Shown here piece by piece: positions 25,686-33,633 of a DNA stretch of 45,409 nt (positions are counted from its first letter, which is position 1; every line of letters starts with the position of its first letter). The stretch covers positions 1 to 45,409 of the forward strand of contig NZ_JADEXE010000016.1 of assembly GCF_015207265.1 (NCBI RefSeq), in the 5' to 3' direction. Under the pieces are notes generated by a model that saw nothing but the letters and a program-made list of their open reading frames with translations, did no database searches and was not told the DNA's origin. A program made the position numbers and the translations under genes. This stretch comes from Nodosilinea sp. LEGE 07298. GTDB taxonomy: Bacteria; Cyanobacteriota; Cyanobacteriia; Phormidesmidales; Phormidesmidaceae.

Positions 25686-25757
25686 ATTTAATTTCGTCTA
25701 ACACCTTGCACCCTGATTGACGGACAAAAGTTGTAGCGTAGGTTGGCGTTGAGCGAA

Positions 25758-25812
25758 GCGAAACCCAACGCCAGAGACCCTTTCGATGGGTTACGCTGAC
25801 GCTAACCCATCT
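25758..25812. repeat. Dispersed palindromic repeat, ATGGGTTA...TAACCCAT type
   Basis: GAAGCGAAACCCAACGCC precedes ATGGGTTACGCTGACGCTAACCCAT-type inverted arms. It is related to 219-268. Confidence 0.75.
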
Positions 25813-25872
25813 TTGTATCTTTTTAAGAGTGCGGCAGAGAAAGGAATTCAGGAGTTTTGTCAGTCAACCAGC

Positions 25873-25935
25873 CTTACACCTGACACCTTGCACCCCACAC
25901 CTTGCACCTCAAACCCTGCACCTCACACCTCACAC
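25873..25935. repeat. Heptanucleotide tandem array, CTCACAC type (9 units)
   Basis: Nine contiguous 7-bp units with drifting sequence: CTTACAC, CTGACAC, CTTGCAC, CCCACAC, CTTGCAC, CTCAAAC, CCTGCAC, CTCACAC, CTCACAC. It ends a few bases before the mgtE stop codon. Confidence 0.9.
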
Positions 25936-25942
25936 CTTTGCC

Positions 25943-27349
25943 CTAAGCCGTCCCCAGCATGTAGCGGGCCAGATTAAGGTAGAGCAGCACCCCAAGCACA
26001 TCGACAATGGTGGTGATAAATGGGGCCGACATAAGAGCTGGGTCAAACCCCATGGTTTCGAACAAAATGGGTAGGGTGCCGCCAGCGGTAGAGGCCAAAA
26101 TAGAAATCGCTACCAGGCTAATGCCTACGGTCATTGCGACGGGTAGGTTGCCCTGTAGCAGGTAAGCCCACACGGTGACTACGGCCCCCAGCATCAGGCC
26201 CAGTACGGTACCGGCGATCGCCTCGCGCCGGATCACCGAAAGCGCTTGCTTGGGGCCAATTTCTTGGGTATTGAGTCCGCGAATTACCACCGTAGACGAC
26301 TGCGCCCCTACGTTGCCGCCGCTACCAATTAAAAGGGGAATGAAGGCCGCCAGGGCCACCACCTGCTGCAAAATATCTTCCTGGCTGCGAATGACGGCGG
26401 TGGTGACGGTATTGGTGATCAGCAAAATCGAAAGCCATACCACCCGCTTACGGGCGACATCAAACAGATTGGATTGAAAGTAGCTGTCGCCGCCGCTCTG
26501 CACACCGCCCAGGGTGTAGATGTCTTCGGTGGTTTCGGCCTCGATCACATCGATCAGGTCGTCGACGGTGATAATGCCCACCAGGCGGTCCTCGGTGTCG
26601 ACCACCGGCACCGCCAAAAAGTCGTAGCGCTGCACCAGGCGAGCCACATCTTCCTGGTCAGTGTCGGTGCGCACCGAGATTACTTCACGGGTCATCAGGT
26701 CGCCGATGGTTTGCTCGGGCTGACCCGTGACCAGGTGCCGCAGCGAGAGAATGCCGGTCATGCGGCGGGCGGCGTCGGTGACAAACAGGTAATAGATGGT
26801 TTCGCTGACGAAGGCGCGGCTACGAATGTAGTCGAGGGCGCGCAGCACCGTCCAACCTTCCTTGAGGGCGACGTACTCCGGGGTCATGATGCGCCCGGCG
26901 GTACCGGCCTCGTAGCCCAGCAGCTGGGCGGTGGCCTCGCGCTCCTGCGGGCTGAGCTGGGCGAGCAGGCTGCGCACAAATTTGGCGGGTAGCTCGTCAA
27001 ACAATCGGGCTCGGTCGTCGGGCGACATTTTGTCGACGATATCGAGCACGTCCTGGCGCTTAAAGTCTTCGATTAGGGCCTGCTGAATGCTGGTATCGAG
27101 GTTTTCGTAGACCTCGATCGCCTCGCCTTTGCCCAGCAGTCGAAAGGCGATCGCCTGCATGGCCTCGGGCAACTGTTCGATGGCCTCGGCAATATCGGCA
27201 GGCTGCACCGGCACCAGGAGGGCTTTGGCCCCTGGCAAATTGCCCTGCTCCAGCAGTACCTGTAGCTGCGATCGCACCAGTTCTTGCAGTTCTCTGCGGT
27301 CTACTGTGAGGGGAATTGGTGTAGCTTGCGCATCGGTCAACGACTGCAT
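25943..27349 (-). CDS. mgtE: Magnesium transporter MgtE
   Basis: 468 residues, full length. The N-terminal helical MgtE_N domain (about 20-130) contains the FDELPAKFVRSLLAQLSPQER core. Two CBS domains follow (about 135-265; e.g. LMTREVISVRTDTD and VVDTEDRLVGIITVDD). Then come five membrane helices with GSGGNVGAQSSTVVIRGL and SAPFITTIVDVLGVLLY; the Asp in the last helix is the pore Mg2+ ligand in characterised MgtE. The cytoplasmic domains gate the channel by sensing internal Mg2+. The ATG at 27349 is used. It diverges from the kinase gene at 27694. No Mg2+ riboswitch is recognisable upstream. Confidence 0.97.
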   Translation of the reverse strand: MQSLTDAQATPIPLTVDRRELQELVRSQLQVLLEQGNLPGAKALLVPVQPADIAEAIEQLPEAMQAIAFRLLGKGEAIEVYENLDTSIQQALIEDFKRQDVLDIVDKMSPDDRARLFDELPAKFVRSLLAQLSPQEREATAQLLGYEAGTAGRIMTPEYVALKEGWTVLRALDYIRSRAFVSETIYYLFVTDAARRMTGILSLRHLVTGQPEQTIGDLMTREVISVRTDTDQEDVARLVQRYDFLAVPVVDTEDRLVGIITVDDLIDVIEAETTEDIYTLGGVQSGGDSYFQSNLFDVARKRVVWLSILLITNTVTTAVIRSQEDILQQVVALAAFIPLLIGSGGNVGAQSSTVVIRGLNTQEIGPKQALSVIRREAIAGTVLGLMLGAVVTVWAYLLQGNLPVAMTVGISLVAISILASTAGGTLPILFETMGFDPALMSAPFITTIVDVLGVLLYLNLARYMLGTA

Positions 27350-27693
27350 CTCGACTAAACAACTGCCAATAGTCTAGTGGCCCCTGGCCTCCCAGAGAAG
27401 CTAACCCATCAGGATTATTCTCTCAGCCCTGGTAAACAAAGGTTCTAGGCCTGCAACTAGCCTGATCTGGTCTAGTAGATTGCCAAGCCAATATGACAGA
27501 TCAGCGGGGTTCAGGGTTTACGATTTCAGGTTCACGGCCTGCCTGCACCGTATACCTTACACCTCAAATCCTGGGTCACTGCCTCTTGTCACAATTCACT
27601 TGGTTCAGTACTAGTCGGGGAATGCGTTCAGCGACGGCACACCCAGGCCAGCGACATAATAGGCATAGACCATCTTAAACCCAAACTCCCACC
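27350..27693. other. Divergent intergenic region between mgtE and the kinase gene
   Basis: 344 bases. It contains a decayed heptamer stretch around 27504-27565 (GTTCAGG, GTTTACG, GTTCACG on one side, TTACACCTCAAATCC on the other). No gene or clear promoter consensus is seen. Confidence 0.5.
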
Positions 27694-29109
27694 ATGGACT
27701 TTGCTCGGGCCACCCGCGAGATTATCGATGGCCGCTACCGCATCCTAAAACCCCTGGGCCAGGGCAGCAGCGGCACGACCTATGCCGCCGAAGTGCTAGC
27801 GACAGGTCAGACCATTGCCCTCAAAGAACTCTCCCTACGCGGCCTGCAAGACTGGAAGAAAATTGAGCTGTTTGAGCGTGAAGCCAGCGTTCTTAAGACC
27901 CTTAATCACCCCGCTATCCCGCAGTACATCGACTTTTTTCAGGTCGATACCGCCGACAACCGCTGGTTTTATCTAGCCCAAGACCTGGCCGACGGCACCT
28001 CCCTGACCGACTGGGTCAAGGCCGGGGGCCGAGTCGATGAAGCCGAAGCTCGCCACATTGCCGCCGAGGTGCTCAGGGTGCTGGTCTATCTCCACGGCCT
28101 CAGCCCGACCGTCATTCACCGCGACATCAAGCCTCAAAACGTTATTCGCCGCGACGATAGCCATATCTATTTGGTCGATTTTGGCGCAGTGCAAACCGTC
28201 TACCGCAACAGCCTCAGCCAGGGCAGCACCGTGGTAGGCACCTACGGCTACATGGCCCCCGAGCAGTTTCGCGGCCAGGCCGTACCTGCCACCGATCTCT
28301 ACAGTTTGGGGGCCACGCTGCTGTTTTTGCTCACCCACCAGTCGCCCGCCGACCTGCCCCAGGAGCGGCTGCGGATTAACTTCCGTCCCTACGTATCGGT
28401 ATCAAACGCCTTTGCTGACTGGCTCGACCAGCTGATTGACCCCCTGGTCGAAGACCGCTTTGCCTCGGCTGAGGTGGCGCTGAAGGCTCTGACTCAGCCC
28501 GCCCCGCTGGCTACTGCCGCCGCGCCTCGGCCCCTCGCCCCTCGCCCTCCGGCGGGTACGCGGGTGCAGATACAGCGATCGCCCACGCAGCTAGACATTG
28601 TTATTCCACCCCCTGGTTTACGGGGTGAAACCGTTGGCATTGGTGTGTTTGGTCTATTTTGGAACGGCTTTGTGCTGGCCTGGACGATTGGAGCTGTTAC
28701 GGGGGGCGGTTCGCTGTGGTTTGGTCTGTTTGCCCTCCCCTTTTGGTTTGTCGGCTTTGGCATGATTGCCGGGGTTGTGAATGCTCTGCTGGCCCACGTC
28801 AACCTGCGCATCGATCGCCAGCGCTTTTCGCTCATCCGTCGCCTGCTCTGGTGGACGCGCCAGTACGAAGGCCATACCGCCGACCTGGCCAAGGTAGATC
28901 TGCAAACGGCTTACACCCACAACAACCGCCCAGTACAGACGATTCTGCTGCTGGAAGGCGTTAATCAGCATAAGTTTGGCACGCCCCTAACTCAGGTCGA
29001 AAAAGCCTGGTTAGTGGACGAAATTGACGCTTTTCTGCACCAGGCTGGCAAAGATCCCCGGGTTCTTAAAGAACCCGGGGATCTGGGATACTCAGCCAAC
29101 AATTCATAA
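27694..29109 (+). CDS. Membrane-associated Ser/Thr protein kinase (Hanks type)
   Basis: 471 residues. The kinase domain (about 14-265) has the Gly-rich loop LGQGSSGTTYAA, Lys in IALKEL, catalytic loop HRDIKPQNVI, VDFGAVQTV (DFG) and GTYGYMAPEQF (APE), so it should be active. This is the SPK/PknB-like class abundant in cyanobacteria. A Pro/Ala-rich linker leads to two membrane helices (about 310-365, FGLFWNGFVLAWTIG and LFGLFALPFWFVGFG), then a short C-terminal domain. The last codons (KDPRVLKEPGDLGYSANNS) are encoded by a 33-bp palindrome at 29052-29084, which has probably extended or replaced the original C-terminus. cobU starts 38 bases downstream. Confidence 0.92.
   Translation: MDFARATREIIDGRYRILKPLGQGSSGTTYAAEVLATGQTIALKELSLRGLQDWKKIELFEREASVLKTLNHPAIPQYIDFFQVDTADNRWFYLAQDLADGTSLTDWVKAGGRVDEAEARHIAAEVLRVLVYLHGLSPTVIHRDIKPQNVIRRDDSHIYLVDFGAVQTVYRNSLSQGSTVVGTYGYMAPEQFRGQAVPATDLYSLGATLLFLLTHQSPADLPQERLRINFRPYVSVSNAFADWLDQLIDPLVEDRFASAEVALKALTQPAPLATAAAPRPLAPRPPAGTRVQIQRSPTQLDIVIPPPGLRGETVGIGVFGLFWNGFVLAWTIGAVTGGGSLWFGLFALPFWFVGFGMIAGVVNALLAHVNLRIDRQRFSLIRRLLWWTRQYEGHTADLAKVDLQTAYTHNNRPVQTILLLEGVNQHKFGTPLTQVEKAWLVDEIDAFLHQAGKDPRVLKEPGDLGYSANNS
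29052..29084. repeat. 33-bp palindromic repeat, copy 2, within the kinase 3' end
   Basis: AGATCCCCGGGTTCTT (29052-29067), central A, AAGAACCCGGGGATCT (29069-29084): a perfect 16-bp stem with a one-base centre. Compare 17305-17337. It lies inside the reading frame just before the kinase stop. Confidence 0.85.
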
Positions 29110-29147
29110 ACAATTCATACCTTACTCCCTGAACCAGGTTCAACGTT

Positions 29148-29690
29148 TTGGCAGTAGACCACCGCATTTCTCTAGTCACCGGCCCGGCGCGATCGGGCAA
29201 AAGCGAGTGGGCCGAGGCTTTGGCTGTCAACTCGGGCCAATCTGTCATCTACATCGCAACCTCCAGCGTTGACCGGGCGGACCTCGACTGGCAAAAGCGG
29301 GTGAAAATGCACCGCGATCGCCGCCCCGCCCACTGGCACCTGCAAGAAGTGCCCATCGCCCTCCCCGCCGCTATTCAATCCGCCACCGCCCAAGACTGCC
29401 TGCTGATCGACTCCCTCGGCACCTGGCTGGCCAACCTGCTGGAGCAGGACGACGATACCTGGCAAGCCACCCTGCAATCGCTGGTTGAAAGTCTGAGGCA
29501 AACTCCTGCCACCGTGATTCTCGTTTCTGAAGAAACCGGCTGGGGCGTGGTGCCCGCCTACCCGATTGGGCGCTTGTTTCGCGATCGCCTCGGCAGTCTC
29601 ACCCGCCAGGTCGGCACCGTCGCTGGAGCCGTGTATTTGGTCGTCGCAGGGTACGCGGTGGATGTGAAGGCCTTGGGGAAAGGGGTTTAG
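29148..29690 (+). CDS. cobU: Adenosylcobinamide kinase / adenosylcobinamide-phosphate guanylyltransferase
   Basis: 180 residues. CobU phosphorylates adenosylcobinamide and then transfers GMP to it, in assembly of the lower ligand of cobalamin. Seen: P-loop VTGPARSGKSEWAE (residues ~10-18), IYIATS, KMHRDRRPAHWHLQEVP containing the His that carries GMP in characterised CobU, LIDSLGTWLANLL, and EETGWGVVPAYPIGRLFRDRLG. It starts at a TTG at 29148 as no ATG or GTG lies between the kinase stop and the conserved start; the ribosome site is weak. It probably shares the kinase transcript. The stop codon lies inside the first unit of a TTTAGGG array. Confidence 0.93.
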   Translation: MAVDHRISLVTGPARSGKSEWAEALAVNSGQSVIYIATSSVDRADLDWQKRVKMHRDRRPAHWHLQEVPIALPAAIQSATAQDCLLIDSLGTWLANLLEQDDDTWQATLQSLVESLRQTPATVILVSEETGWGVVPAYPIGRLFRDRLGSLTRQVGTVAGAVYLVVAGYAVDVKALGKGV

Positions 29691-29763
29691 GGTTTAGGGT
29701 TTAGGGTTTAGGGTCAGCCGTATACCCTGAACCGCAAACCGTAAACCCTAAACCCTAAACCCT
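29683..29763. repeat. Inverted GGGTTTA / CCCTAAA heptamer arrays
   Basis: Units of GGGTTTA at 29683-29710, then GGGTCAG, and seven bases later the complementary units CCCTGAA, CCGCAAA, CCGTAAA, CCCTAAA, CCCTAAA, CCCT at 29725-29763. The arms can form a ~35-bp imperfect stem. It sits exactly between the convergent stops of cobU and the phosphoesterase and so could terminate both transcripts. Confidence 0.88.
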
Positions 29764-29768
29764 CCTAT

Positions 29769-31334
29769 TTACACCTCAAACGCCTCCATATCAAACCCTT
29801 TCCAGTGGCCGTCAAACTTCTCCGCTACCAGCGGGGTTAGGGTCAGCTTCGGCGGGCTGCCTGTGGATACCTCGACTCGCAGGCCTGAGTAGGGGCGCTT
29901 GAGGTGGCTGCCGCTGCCGTTGCGGCCCAGGTACAGGTGCGATGTAGCAACCGTGTAGGACATGTCATTGACGGTTTCGTTCAGCTCGGGGCCTTCTGGG
30001 CGCTGCCGCCGCAGGCTGTAGCCGCTGCCGCCGCAGATTACCCAGGGTATGTGGGCATCGCCGTGGCCGGTGTCGCCTGTGCGCACATAGTCGAAGCAGT
30101 GGGCATGGCCGTTGAGCACCAGATCTACCAGGGGACGCCCCTGGGCGAGATCGCCTACTTCAGCGGCCACGGCGTCGAGCACCTGGCGCAGGTGGTGGCG
30201 CACCGCCAGGGTTTGGCCCTGGGGCCACTTGGTCGCCTCGGTGACGTAGGGCGGATGGTGAAAGAACAAAATGCGCCCCCGCACGGCTGGGTTTTGCCAG
30301 GAGGCAATCAGGCGATCGCGCACCCATTCCAGCTGTTCAGCATCTACGGTTGAAATTCGAGAGCTGTCAAGCTGCTTGGCAATGTCGTTCAGCTGCTCGT
30401 CAATCGATTCGAGCTTTTCGGTGATGTCTTCCTTGGGGTCTTCACCGTCGAGGCTCAAGACTTCCATACCGGCTTGCCGCATCAGGTCCGCCTTTTCCTC
30501 CTCTAGCTGCTGGCACTGCTGCTGTAGCGCCTGGCGGCTGGCCCGGTCGTGAATCACCGGCAGGGGCTGGTTAAAGGTGTTGGAGTCGAGGGCAAAAAAA
30601 TCGATGCCACCGTAGCGAAAGGTGTAGTAGCGGTTGGGTAACCGGGTAAACTCGCCGGGGCGATAGGTGAGGGCGCGACTGCCCCCGACCGGATCGCTGA
30701 CAGGGCTGGTGTAGTGGGTATCTAAATGCTTGCCCAGATCGTTCTGCGGCACCGCCTTTAGGTAGTCTAAAAAGGCCCTGGCGTAGGCATCTCCCCGGTG
30801 AGACCCGCGCCAGCTGACGTCTAGATCGAGGTAAGAGCGGAGGGCATAGCGCAGCGGCCCGGTTATCCCTGAAACCAGGCCAACCAGGGCAGGCAGGTCG
30901 TAGTAGTCGTGGTTGCCCGGCACCGGCAGAATGGGCTGCTTAAAGACCATGCGATCGTAGGCCATATGCCGGTAGTCGTCGCCCCCCACCACCCACTCCC
31001 GATAGGGCTTAATGAAGTTTGACTGGTACTGGTCGCGCGAGCCCACCAGGTACACCACATCGCCCGTGTGCAGCATAAACCGGGCCGAGTCGGCGTGGTT
31101 TAACAGCTGCTCGGCCACCTGCCGCTGGGGGCTGCTGCTGCGGTGCCGCCCGGTACCGCTGTCGCCCACCACCAAAAATGAGAAGGTGTCGTCATCTACG
31201 CCGCTGTCGTCAATCACCAGGCGGGTTTGGTCGATGTCGCGCTCAACCAGCTGGGGATGCTGCCACCGCACCCGCTGCCGCATACAGCGAATTTTGGTCT
31301 CAATCGACGGTTCAGTGATTAGTTTGAAAGACAT
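29769..31334 (-). CDS. Calcineurin-like metallophosphoesterase
   Basis: 521 residues with the five metallophosphoesterase blocks in order: VVGDSGTGRH (about residue 53, D-x-H variant), MLHTGDVVYLVG (GD), LPVPGNHDYYD (GNHD, about 140), ILFFHHPPY (about 355) and LVLNGHAHCFDY (GHxH). An inserted coiled-coil-like stretch (about 268-335, QALQQQCQQLEEEKADLMRQ and following) separates block 3 from block 4. No signal peptide is seen, so it is probably cytoplasmic; the substrate is unknown. It is convergent with cobU and divergent from the methyltransferase. Confidence 0.92.
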   Translation of the reverse strand: MSFKLITEPSIETKIRCMRQRVRWQHPQLVERDIDQTRLVIDDSGVDDDTFSFLVVGDSGTGRHRSSSPQRQVAEQLLNHADSARFMLHTGDVVYLVGSRDQYQSNFIKPYREWVVGGDDYRHMAYDRMVFKQPILPVPGNHDYYDLPALVGLVSGITGPLRYALRSYLDLDVSWRGSHRGDAYARAFLDYLKAVPQNDLGKHLDTHYTSPVSDPVGGSRALTYRPGEFTRLPNRYYTFRYGGIDFFALDSNTFNQPLPVIHDRASRQALQQQCQQLEEEKADLMRQAGMEVLSLDGEDPKEDITEKLESIDEQLNDIAKQLDSSRISTVDAEQLEWVRDRLIASWQNPAVRGRILFFHHPPYVTEATKWPQGQTLAVRHHLRQVLDAVAAEVGDLAQGRPLVDLVLNGHAHCFDYVRTGDTGHGDAHIPWVICGGSGYSLRRQRPEGPELNETVNDMSYTVATSHLYLGRNGSGSHLKRPYSGLRVEVSTGSPPKLTLTPLVAEKFDGHWKGFDMEAFEV

Positions 31335-31403
31335 GGTGCTTAGATGCGGTGTGTAGAATAACCCATAGCATGGATGGCGCTAGACCGACGGAGCTGTAGC
31401 CCG

Positions 31404-32018
31404 ATGGGCCTTTACAACGAAAAAATTCTGCCTTACCTGATCGATTGGTCGATGGCTGGCCCTACCCTGGAGCACTATCGGCAGGCGGTGCTGGCCGAGG
31501 TGAGGGGTGAAGTACTCGAAATCGGCTTTGGCACCGGGTTAAATTTACCTTACTACCCCGACCATGTGCGACAGCTCGTCACCGTGGACCCCAGCCCTGG
31601 GGTGCATCATCTGGCCCAAAAGCGCATTGATGCTTCACCCATTACGGTAGACCACCGCATGCTGAGCGGTGAGGCGCTGCCCATGGCAGACGACACCTTT
31701 GACAGTGTAATCAGCACGTTCACGCTGTGCAGCATTCCGCAAATTGATCAGGCCCTGGCCGAAATTTATCGGGTGCTCAAGCCCGGTGGCCGCTTCTTTT
31801 TTGTTGAGCACGGCCTTAGCCCTGACCCCGGTATTCAAATCTGGCAAAACCTGCTGACGCCTCTACAAAAACGCATGGCCGGAGGCTGCCACATTAACCG
31901 CAATATGCGCCAGCTGATTGAGCAGCAGTTTGATGCGGTAGACGTAGACGCCGACTACGCAGAGAAGATACCCAAGGTGGCAGGTTATTTTTATAAAGGG
32001 GTCGCTACCAAGTATTAG
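31404..32018 (+). CDS. Class I SAM-dependent methyltransferase
   Basis: 204 residues from the ATG at 31404; GGAG lies about ten bases upstream and this is the conserved family start (MGLYNEKILPYLIDW). Motif I EIGFGTGLNLPYYP binds S-adenosylmethionine; the VTVDPSPG acidic end, GEALPMADDTFD and VISTFTLCSIP follow, then LKPGGRFFFVEHG. It belongs to the UbiE/COQ5-like methyltransferase_11 group, close to proteins annotated as phospholipid methyltransferase, but the acceptor cannot be assigned. It is divergent from the metallophosphoesterase with 69 bases between starts. Confidence 0.9.
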   Translation: MGLYNEKILPYLIDWSMAGPTLEHYRQAVLAEVRGEVLEIGFGTGLNLPYYPDHVRQLVTVDPSPGVHHLAQKRIDASPITVDHRMLSGEALPMADDTFDSVISTFTLCSIPQIDQALAEIYRVLKPGGRFFFVEHGLSPDPGIQIWQNLLTPLQKRMAGGCHINRNMRQLIEQQFDAVDVDADYAEKIPKVAGYFYKGVATKY

Positions 32019-32150
32019 GGGTAAGCAGGTCTGATTGCCCCAGACATGGCTAAATAACGGTAGGGTGCCGTTAGGCTATTAACCATGCCTAGCGATCGCG
32101 CTTAGCTTCCCCAACCGCCCGAAGCTTATCTGTTAGAGACTCTGCCCACC

Positions 32151-32819
32151 ATGGCCACCCGCCTCTGGAATTTTCTGACCACTGACTCACGAGCGCTGAC
32201 GGCGCTGGATGTCGCCGATGCCGCCGATGTGGTGCTGGGCCTGGCTGCGGTACTGGCGGCAGAAGGCCCCAGTAGTCAGAAGTTGGCCCCGCTGGTAAAC
32301 CACCTCGACTCGCTGCTGGATGCGATCAATGCGCCTCTGGGCAAGCTCATCGGTACAGCGCTGCCCATTGCTTCTGTCGGTACCGGGCTGCTGATGTTTT
32401 ATGCAGAGACTACCAAACAAGAGCCTACCCTGGCCCAGTCGGTGGCACTGGTGAGTCAGGCCGCCTACTTAGAAAGTTTTCGGGAATTTGCCCGGCAACA
32501 TCCCAAAATTGAGCAGTGGCTGACGGCTAAAGACGGCACCCCCCAGGCCAAAACCATCACCCTTCCGGTGAAGGCCTTAGGGCTCTTTGAGCTAACCGAT
32601 CAAGCTACCCGCTCCGCTGTGCTGCATTTCCATCAGTCGGATCTAGCGAAGGCGTTTAACAGTGCGCTCAGGGCGCGACTGATACAGCTGGGGGCAACCC
32701 CTGAGCAAGCCAACCGGATGACTGAAGTCGTGGCCAAAAATACAAATCGGCACCTGCGAAGTGCGATCGCCGCCGCCAAAGATTCATTTCAGCACCAGTT
32801 TGACTGCGATCGCCCGTAG
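32151..32819 (+). CDS. Helical protein resembling the N-terminal domain of cyanobacterial STAND/NACHT NTPases
   Basis: 222 residues, predicted almost entirely helical. It contains a Gly/Ala/Leu core (PLGKLIGTALPIASVGTGLL) followed by ETTKQEPTLAQSVALVSQAAYLESF. That last pattern, with xxLxxxVxLVxQAAYLESx, is one I associate with the N-terminal helical domains placed before NACHT or other STAND ATPase domains in cyanobacteria. Here there is no P-loop, and the frame ends at TAG at 32817-32819 without any ATPase domain. It could be a free-standing adaptor or the remaining 5' part of a larger gene. The ribosome site is weak. The call is an inference from pattern memory. Confidence 0.6.
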   Translation: MATRLWNFLTTDSRALTALDVADAADVVLGLAAVLAAEGPSSQKLAPLVNHLDSLLDAINAPLGKLIGTALPIASVGTGLLMFYAETTKQEPTLAQSVALVSQAAYLESFREFARQHPKIEQWLTAKDGTPQAKTITLPVKALGLFELTDQATRSAVLHFHQSDLAKAFNSALRARLIQLGATPEQANRMTEVVAKNTNRHLRSAIAAAKDSFQHQFDCDRP

Positions 32820-33084
32820 ATGGCTTTCAGCTAGCTCAGTCCCCTGACCAACCGGCAGTATTCCTCGTACAGCCAATGCACTACACGTCATCGATCCAGC
32901 TTTCGCCGCTGTGAGAACTCGGTTTCTTGCGGCGGCGTTGACCCATCTGGGGCAGCAGTAGGTGGGGCCAACAGGCTCATGGTTGGCCAAAAATAAGTTG
33001 AAGCAGAGGTAGTAGCTTGACAGCGCGCCCTTTGCTTGAAAGGCTTGTGATATTTTACTCTTGCATGTACCTGGAGGCGACTGA

Positions 33085-33633
33085 ATGCAGTTTTTACTGC
33101 GGGTTTCGGGTTGGATTGATCAAATTAGCAGGTGGTTGGGTGGGCTCACCATTGGTTTCACCTTGATTATGACCGCTGTAGGGGCCTACAACGCCATTAC
33201 CCGGTACCTTAGCCACTACATGGGTACGAACCTGAGCTCTAACCGCTACATCGAGGTGCAGTGGTATCTCTTTAGCCTGGTATTTCTCTTGGCGGCGGCC
33301 TATGTGCTGCAAAAAGGCTCCCATGTGCGAGTCGATATTTTTTATAGTCGACTGTCTGTTAAACAAAAGGCCTGGGTCGATTTGCTGGGCACACTGCTGC
33401 TGCTGCTGCCATTTTGCGCGATCGTCATTTTCCATTCTCTACCCGCCGTGCTGAACTCCTGGAGCGTGCTAGAACAGTCCTCCGATCCCGCCGGTTTAGC
33501 CCGGTACCCGCTTAAAACGATGATTCCTGTCGCCTTTGCCTGGCTTGGTATTCAAGGTATTTCTGAGGTGATTAAGCAGGTGGCTATTTTGCGCGGACTG
33601 TCCCCCCTCAATACTGAGGAGGTGGGGTCATGA
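33085..33633 (+). CDS. TRAP transporter small membrane subunit (DctQ type)
   Basis: 182 residues with four membrane helices (about 13-37, 50-70, 95-120 and 138-160) and the DctQ-family EVQWYLFSLVFLLAAAYVLQKGSHVRVDIFYSRLS block. It partners the large permease to couple Na+ entry to solute uptake. A strong GGAGG ribosome site lies before the ATG. The stop overlaps the next start as ATGA, so the two are translationally coupled. Cyanobacterial relatives in Anabaena and Synechocystis move pyruvate/2-oxoacids or glutamate; specificity here is inferred. Confidence 0.93.
   Translation: MQFLLRVSGWIDQISRWLGGLTIGFTLIMTAVGAYNAITRYLSHYMGTNLSSNRYIEVQWYLFSLVFLLAAAYVLQKGSHVRVDIFYSRLSVKQKAWVDLLGTLLLLLPFCAIVIFHSLPAVLNSWSVLEQSSDPAGLARYPLKTMIPVAFAWLGIQGISEVIKQVAILRGLSPLNTEEVGS

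Larger units (their letters stand above)
25334..25942. other. 609-base repeat-rich intergenic region
   Basis: It contains two heptamer arrays (25623-25685 and 25873-25935) and one dispersed palindrome (25758-25812). No coding frame is convincing. It separates the DUF502 start from the mgtE stop and should carry the promoter of the DUF502-nusB-ftsY group. Confidence 0.7.

Noticed and set aside
29683..29763. True telomeric sequence or assembly contamination from a eukaryote
   Set aside because: The array is short, inverted and lies between two clearly cyanobacterial genes with the cobU stop inside it. Other heptamer arrays occur in the same window.
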